In this document: in pieces, positions 58,432 to 64,000 of the stretch
Layout: each line of letters starts with the position of its first letter
Numbering within the stretch: position 1 is the first letter of the stretch
Assembly (NCBI RefSeq): GCF_035083965.1
Contig: NC_089723.1
Coordinates: 1,240,001-1,304,000, forward strand
DNA: 64,000 bases
Direction: 5' to 3'
Source: Branchiostoma lanceolatum
Lineage: Eukaryota; Chordata; Leptocardii; Amphioxiformes; Branchiostomatidae
Program-made: the position numbers and the translations under genes
The notes under the pieces: model-generated
Told to the model about the DNA's origin: nothing
What the model saw: only the letters and a program-made list of their open reading frames with translations
Databases searched by the model: none

Positions 58432-58690
58432 TGACCGTCGGAGGATTCTGCAGAACACCTTCCTGGGAATAGACAGCAAGGTTATTCCCCGCCAGTTGTC
58501 GCAGTTGCTTCGATCTCCCTTCTTGGGAATCTTGAAGATGAGCCCTTTGCTCCAGTCTTAAGGAATGACTTCGTGTTGCCAAATTTTGGCAAAGAGGTCG
58601 GTGAGTAGCAGCGTAGCTGTAGCACAGTCTGCCTTCAGAAGTTCTGTGATAGAGTTAGCTGGTCATAAATATGGCATATGGAACCTTTTG
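58432..58690 (-). mobile_element. LINE reverse-transcriptase fragment (inactive)
   Basis: The minus strand reads ITELLKADCATATLLLTDLF, then DWSKGLIFKIPKKGDRSNCD followed by NWRGITLLSIPRKVFCRILR. This is the conserved first reverse-transcriptase block of non-LTR elements (WxxGLIxxIPKKGDxxNCxN WRGITLLS). One internal stop and no flanking domains, so a dead fragment. Confidence 0.85.
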
Positions 58691-58699
58691 ACAAGTTGA

Positions 58700-60366
58700 G
58701 ATCTAGAACAATGCGCATGTTAAAGGTGCATAAGATGTGGCTGTATGTGTGGTGGACATGCAAGGAGTAGCATGTATTCGTGTTAGTTCTGTTCTAGCAA
58801 AAATGTAAGAAAATTTCAACTGACAAAGGCTGTTGATGTACTGAGGCTGAAGATAATTATGTGTTTCAAATCAACATACATCTACGTATTTTGTTACCAA
58901 CACGCAATGGTGGACATTGCCAAAAGAATTCAAGGTTGTTGTACTTTAGTGTTCTTAGTAGAGAAAAGTCAGCCATACTACAAAGTCCTGTACTGTTGTC
59001 GTGATGTTTGAATACATCCATACGTGCTGAATACATCCATAAAAAAACAGCTGTATAGTGCCTATTTAGTCTTTTAAAAGGTGTAACGTGATGACATCGA
59101 GTGTCTATATTTAGAATTCTAGATCGTCTTCTGGTGATCGTGAATAAACCTATCTTGAAAAAATGGTGTACCTTTCTTTCATTCTAGCATCCTTTCAGGC
59201 TCTAATGTGATTTTGTTTGTCTGTGCTAGGATAAAATGTTCTTTACCATCAGACGATCACGCAAAGATCTCTTCGAACTACATTTTATTCAACTCACATG
59301 ACAGAGACCCTGTGTCCAGTCAACTCCCGGTTTGACACCCGACCTCTCTCCCAGCCCAGGGTTCTCTCTTCCCTGGGTTCTGGCCAATACCATTCTCTGG
59401 TGTCGGGGAGGTGACACCTGTCATATAACAGTCTGTAAATCAGTCTCTAGCGCCATAGGGCTTAACTGGTTTACTTTAAATTCTGCAACACAAACATGAG
59501 GAGGTCTTTGTCCTCTGGACTGACTATCATAGACACTAAGCAAATATTGAAAGTACAAAACCTGTCAGCTTCATCCAGCTATGGCTGCCTTTCTGCGAGA
59601 CATTTCGTTTATCATTCAATGAGTCTGTTATGCAGAACTTTCACCGTCAGCTTCATAAAGGTTCAATTCAGTTGCTTGAAGTAATACATTCAAACTTGTG
59701 CTCACAGCTTGTGACACTTTTGACACATGCGGATAAAACTACCAATTTATCAATCAGCCATGAGAAATCCCATCTTTTGCATGTGTTAATGCGAGTGCAG
59801 AAGAGAACAAGGTCGGACCGCGCTATAGTGACACTTTGCTCACACCTCTACAGACAATATAGATGGCATAAACCTAGGTACTCTTTACATAATCTCATAT
59901 TTGATAAATACATAACACAGATATAATATTATACGCACATATTCTATACTTTCAGTTCACATAGATCCACAATATGCCTTAATCATGAAACCTATCAATC
60001 AACCTCACCTCCACATATACATCTTACACCAACGGATGAAGACATAACTATAGGCATACACTTACAAATATTCTATACTTACATATTTCTCCACAGTATG
60101 CCTTGATTATACGACCTCTAGTAAGTTTTATCACTTAGCTACAAACGTTTTTTTGTTGGTGTTCTTTTGTTTTGGCCCGTCTGACCTGTGACCTCTTACG
60201 TCATCGTGACGTAGTCAGTTAAGCTAAGCGGTGCCGCATGTCAATTTCGTGTCTCGTTTCTTTGGATATTGTTTTGTACGTTTGTGAGATTGTGTAGGGT
60301 AATTATCCCGTAAGAGAGGTCGTTATGTAGTTTCGATTATCACATTAAACCTCCTGCTTGTGGTGA
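58700..60366. other. Intergenic, no gene seen
   Basis: No frame resembles a known protein. Bases near 59,310-59,480 look like a degraded dispersed repeat (GCGCCATAGGGCTTAACTGG tail). The rest is AT-rich and featureless by eye. Confidence 0.5.
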
Positions 60367-63300
60367 CTATTCTTTATTGTAAGCGGCCTTTTGGTTTTTG
60401 ATAAGGTCTCTAGTCATAGTCAGACCCTCAAGTGTTCGTTCAATGTCAGGATGTGCGGTATCCTCGTCATAGATACTCCTACTCATCTTCAAGGACTGTT
60501 CAAAATAGCCGACGGCTTCTGTGTTATCACCAAGATTCGCACAGATGACACCTGAATTGTGAAGTGACTTGGCAATTTCAGGATGTGCAGTGTTCTCACC
60601 AAAGAAAAGCCGCCTCATCTTTAGTGCCTGTTCAAAATATCTGATGGCCTTTCGGTGATAACCTAACTTAGACCAGGCGATACCTAAGCAGTCAAGTGGC
60701 TGGGCGATGTCAGGATGTGCGGTATTCTCACCATAGGCCTTCTGCATCATCTGTAGTGACTGTTCATAATAGCTGATGGCTTTTCTGTGATCACTAAGGT
60801 CATCCCAGGCGACACCCAAGTTATGGAGTGACTTCGCGATGTCAGGATTTGTAGTGTTCTTACCGTAGATAGTCTGCCACATCTGTAGTGCCTGTTCATG
60901 ATAGCTGATAGCGTTTTTGTGATCACCAAGGTGACACCAGGCCTCCCCCAAGTTGTTAAGTGACGCCGCGATGTCAGGATGTACGGTGTTCTTACCATAG
61001 ATAGTCCACCTCATTAGTAGTGACTGTTCATGATAGCTGACGGCCTTTCTATAATCACCGAGGTCCCTCCAAGCGTTACCCAGGTTGTGAAGTGACCTGG
61101 CGATGTCAGGATGTGCATTGTCCGCACCATAGATACCCCGCCTCATCTGTAGTGACTGTTCATGATAGCTGAGGGCCTTTCTGTGATTACCAAGGTGCCT
61201 CCGGGCGTCACCCAATGTGTTAAGTGACGCCGCGATGTCGGGATGTGCGGTGTTATCACCATAGATAATCCGCATCATCTGTAGTGACTGTTCATGATAG
61301 CTGACGGCCTTTCTGTAATCACCAAGGTGACACCAGGCCTCACCCAGGTTGTGGAGTGACTTCGCGATGTGAGGATGTGCAGTGCTCTCACCATGGATAC
61401 TCCGAATCATCTGTAGTGCCTGTTCATAATAGCTGACGGCTTTTCTGTAATCACCAAGGTGACCCCAGTCGTTACCCAGGTTGTTAAGTGAAAACGCGAT
61501 GTGAGGATGTGTATTGTTCTTACCATAGATACTCCGCATCATCTGTAGTGACTGTTCCTTGTAGCTGACGGCCTTTCTGTAATCACCAAGGTCACTCCAG
61601 GTGACTCCCAAGTTGTTAAGTGACGACACAATGTCAGGATGTGCGGTGTTTTCACCGTAGATATTCCTGTACATCTGCACTGACTGTTTAAAACAGCTGA
61701 CGGCCTTTCTGCGATCGCCAAGGTCCCTCCAGGCGATACCTAAGTTGTTAAGTGACGACGCGATGTCAGGATGTGCATTGTCCGCACCATGGATACTTCG
61801 CTTTATCTGCAGTGCCTGTTCATGACAGCTGATGGCTTTTCTGTATTCACCGAGTTTGATCAAGGTGGCACCCAAGTTGTTGAGTGATGACGCGATGTCA
61901 GGATGTGCGGTGTTCCCACCATATTTAGAGATATCATTTTTAAGTGCCGATTCTCTACACAGTTTCTCTTTTTCGTACTCACACAGACTTTCATATACCT
62001 CTGCTTGTAATCTTGGTGAATTATCAAACAGTATGGGCGGTGGCTGTTTTTGTAGTTTGATTTTTACAGGTTCTTGCATAAAAGATTTTAAAGGCCTTGC
62101 TGTGTAGTGATACCTCATCAGTTGTTTGGTGTTTGAGAAGTAAAACACTTTCCTCAACTTCTCCCCGATATCTGTGTCGGCAGACATGTACGATAAGGCT
62201 GACATGTTCTCCACCTGCCCACGGTTGTTCATGTATGTCCGCAGCCTCAGTTCTGCTGAGATGCTGACCAACACCGTTAAGTGATGCGCGTTCTCACTGT
62301 TGATGACTCCGTTCATGTTCATCTTCTGAATAGTCTCCCAGATTGTGGTGCGTTTTATACCACGCAGTAATGCCCAACACGACACTGCAAGGGTTGAAAA
62401 TCGATATATTTCTTTCTTCACATTCAGCAGAGTAGATGTTGGGGATTTCAGTGTGAAAAATTTATCATCATTTGTTTCTTCGGTCATTATGTCCAATGCT
62501 TGTATCATAGATATTGCCCCATTATTACTTTGGAGTTGCCATGTCCATAAAATGGAATACACATCGACCAAGTCCTGCTCTCCTGTGATCAAACACACGT
62601 TCCCCAATATGCTGGCCAGATGGTAGTCTTTCTCTGTATAAAGCTGCATGTCTTTCTTTAAGATGTTTGTCATCTCGGTTGGTGTGTGAATAAGTCCGCA
62701 CGTTTTACCCCTGCCCAGTGGAGTCTTGCATGCATGCGGCATGGCTCCATCAAACGAAAACCCGCGCGGTGTGACAGAGTCGTAGAACCAGTTGTCCAGT
62801 GGGTTGTCTGAGGAGAAATCGTTGAGTGACTTAATCGCCATGGCCGGGAGAATGGTTTCTCCCAGGTTGATGACTTTGAGGTGCAGATAGTGAGTGAGGT
62901 TGCGGAAATATTCAACGTTATTCTCTGTTTCCTCCTCTATCAAGATGGCGAATTCCAGATCAGAGTACGGGGTTGCTAATCCTGTAGCCTGTGAACCTAG
63001 GCCTATCATGGCGTACTTACAGGGAGGGGGACCCATTACCTCCATACACTCATCTACAAGGCTAGCTATGAAAGTTTTTCTCTGTTGAACAATAGTCTGA
63101 AACAATATTATGATTACTTCCGCTCTTTTCTTCTCCACTTCTCTTATCTTAGGATCATCGTCATCCAGGCTGTAGGGATCTATCTCCTGCTCGATTCCTT
63201 TGATCTCATCTTCCACATGCCTCCGACTTTCCGACAAGGAGAACTTGTGTTTCTCTATTTCGCTGATGTCCACTGCTTGCTCGATCCCCAGCACGTGCTC

Positions 63301-63579
63301 AACAAACAACTGGCTAATTGTTAGGATCGTTTGTTTGATACCTTCTCTGCCTTCTAGCCTTGCTCTGACCAGTGCTGCATTACAGAGTGCTGCAGCCTTA
63401 GTGAAGTCACTTCCGTCTTTCGACTGCATTCCTCTCTTGAGGTAGACATCGCTCAGCTTGTACAGGGGTTCCACTTCTTTGTCGAACTGCTCTGAGACTG
63501 AATCTGAATGAAGCAATAGTTTCGGGTTATGAACTTCAATGACATTTTTAGTATGACTAATCGGCAATATTTGCAACAT
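60367..63579 (-). CDS. Nucleotidyltransferase-like protein with TPR array
   Basis: One uninterrupted frame of 1,070 codons on the minus strand. Residues about 190-215 hold a nucleotidyltransferase signature, [20 protein letters not shown]: Gly-Ser, then D207 and E209, in the G-S-x11-D-x-E pattern of the DUF294/GlnD-like fold. Residues 554-1040 are about 11 tandem 42-residue TPR units of the kinesin-light-chain type ([20 protein letters not shown], then [16 protein letters not shown]). The N-terminus is uncertain. The ATG at 63579 is usable, but a TTCATTCAG| acceptor-like site near 63,505 means upstream exons may supply the true start. Similar nucleotidyltransferase-TPR proteins occur in invertebrates, with unknown substrate. 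Presumably cytosolic, with the TPRs binding a partner. An AATAAA hexamer lies inside the last codons (60374-60379). Confidence 0.85.
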   Translation of the reverse strand: MLQILPISHTKNVIEVHNPKLLLHSDSVSEQFDKEVEPLYKLSDVYLKRGMQSKDGSDFTKAAALCNAALVRARLEGREGIKQTILTISQLFVEHVLGIEQAVDISEIEKHKFSLSESRRHVEDEIKGIEQEIDPYSLDDDDPKIREVEKKRAEVIIILFQTIVQQRKTFIASLVDECMEVMGPPPCKYAMIGLGSQATGLATPYSDLEFAILIEEETENNVEYFRNLTHYLHLKVINLGETILPAMAIKSLNDFSSDNPLDNWFYDSVTPRGFSFDGAMPHACKTPLGRGKTCGLIHTPTEMTNILKKDMQLYTEKDYHLASILGNVCLITGEQDLVDVYSILWTWQLQSNNGAISMIQALDIMTEETNDDKFFTLKSPTSTLLNVKKEIYRFSTLAVSCWALLRGIKRTTIWETIQKMNMNGVINSENAHHLTVLVSISAELRLRTYMNNRGQVENMSALSYMSADTDIGEKLRKVFYFSNTKQLMRYHYTARPLKSFMQEPVKIKLQKQPPPILFDNSPRLQAEVYESLCEYEKEKLCRESALKNDISKYGGNTAHPDIASSLNNLGATLIKLGEYRKAISCHEQALQIKRSIHGADNAHPDIASSLNNLGIAWRDLGDRRKAVSCFKQSVQMYRNIYGENTAHPDIVSSLNNLGVTWSDLGDYRKAVSYKEQSLQMMRSIYGKNNTHPHIAFSLNNLGNDWGHLGDYRKAVSYYEQALQMIRSIHGESTAHPHIAKSLHNLGEAWCHLGDYRKAVSYHEQSLQMMRIIYGDNTAHPDIAASLNTLGDARRHLGNHRKALSYHEQSLQMRRGIYGADNAHPDIARSLHNLGNAWRDLGDYRKAVSYHEQSLLMRWTIYGKNTVHPDIAASLNNLGEAWCHLGDHKNAISYHEQALQMWQTIYGKNTTNPDIAKSLHNLGVAWDDLSDHRKAISYYEQSLQMMQKAYGENTAHPDIAQPLDCLGIAWSKLGYHRKAIRYFEQALKMRRLFFGENTAHPEIAKSLHNSGVICANLGDNTEAVGYFEQSLKMSRSIYDEDTAHPDIERTLEGLTMTRDLIKNQKAAYNKE
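60460..61920 (-). repeat. 126-bp coding tandem repeat (TPR units)
   Basis: About 11 units of 42 codons plus a final half unit. Units are alike at DNA level (CATCCTGACATC, CAAGGT, TGAACAGTCACTACAG words recur), which suggests unequal exchange has homogenised the array. Confidence 0.9.
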
Positions 63580-63840
63580 GCTAGTAAATATTAAAACCTG
63601 TTCAAACTTACCGTTATTTTGGCAACCAATAAATGTTTATGATTTATCATGTGCCTTTAGTATTTTACATATTTGATTCATGGAACTGGGTGATTAAAAA
63701 TCTTAAACGGCGGGGGATGATAAGTTGATAATTTTGCAAAACGCAACTACTCAAAAACAAAATACGATACTTCAATCAGATTTGTATTAGAGATTTTGAG
63801 GAAATAATGTCTTCCCCTTTAATGCTTCGGTCACAATTGG

Positions 63841-64000
63841 AAAAAGGGGCCCTGCCGGGTAGTTCCCGGGCTTTCGTTTGGCACTTCCGTGCGGGACCCC
63901 TACGTGGCCCCGTGGGGCACCCTGCGGCTACCAGGATATTTTTTGGCCCGGCGGGGACCCGAGAAAAATTTAGTTCTGACTTAAATTCTACCCGGGCCCC
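63841..64000. repeat. Abrupt GC-rich stretch at window end, possible repeat
   Basis: After AT-rich DNA the sequence changes to GC-rich, with recurring GGGACCC, CCCGGGC and GGGGCACC words and partial palindromes (GGGGCCC, CCCGGG). It may be the edge of a mobile element or satellite. It runs off the window, so type is undecided. Confidence 0.35.

Overview
The window is animal nuclear DNA, AT-rich between genes. It has spliced genes with GT-AG introns, AATAAA signals near gene ends, many short inverted-repeat elements and LINE scraps. The gene content best fits a lancelet (Branchiostoma-like cephalochordate): tandem secreted LRR proteins with lamprey-VLR-like ends, a complete paraoxonase, a chordate-style intermediate-filament rod, a Link-domain membrane protein and a nucleotidyltransferase/TPR gene. 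The species call is inference; no organism-specific marker was available to me.

Layout. 1-10,700: no supportable gene, only dispersed repeats. 10,716-17,704 (minus): three tandem secreted LRR paralogs. 18,128-21,720 (plus): a five-exon paraoxonase, head-to-head with the third LRR gene (423 bp between start codons). Its introns hold two duplicated tRNA-Cys genes, two MITE-like elements and a minisatellite made from its own exon-4 splice acceptor. A third tRNA-Cys copy lies downstream on the minus strand. 21,930-25,800: intergenic, with a possible CCAAT/TATA promoter near 24,400. 25,810-52,230 (plus): one 26-kb gene of about 20 exons. 54,392-57,914 (plus): a type II membrane protein with coiled-coil stalk and Link domain, one exon of which is split by a perfect palindromic element. 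58,430-58,690: LINE reverse-transcriptase remnant. 60,367-63,579 (minus): a nucleotidyltransferase-like protein with about 11 TPR units.

The main discovery candidate is the 26-kb gene. Its first eight exons encode an intermediate-filament rod. Next comes a lamin-like flank (SP/TP sites and a KKRK nuclear localisation signal), then long low-complexity repeat tails. The final exon encodes a transmembrane segment and a luminal tail ending PPPI, with a Cys 23 residues from the end: a KASH domain. My 20-exon model stays in frame throughout (4,545 nt, 1,514 aa). A filament subunit carrying its own KASH anchor would connect filaments to SUN proteins in one polypeptide, where vertebrates use nesprin-3 plus plectin. 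An alternative end at 44,758 would give a 2,268-aa form without KASH, so the gene may make anchored and unanchored versions.

All gene models are by eye from reading frame, splice phase and family knowledge; no transcript or database search was available.
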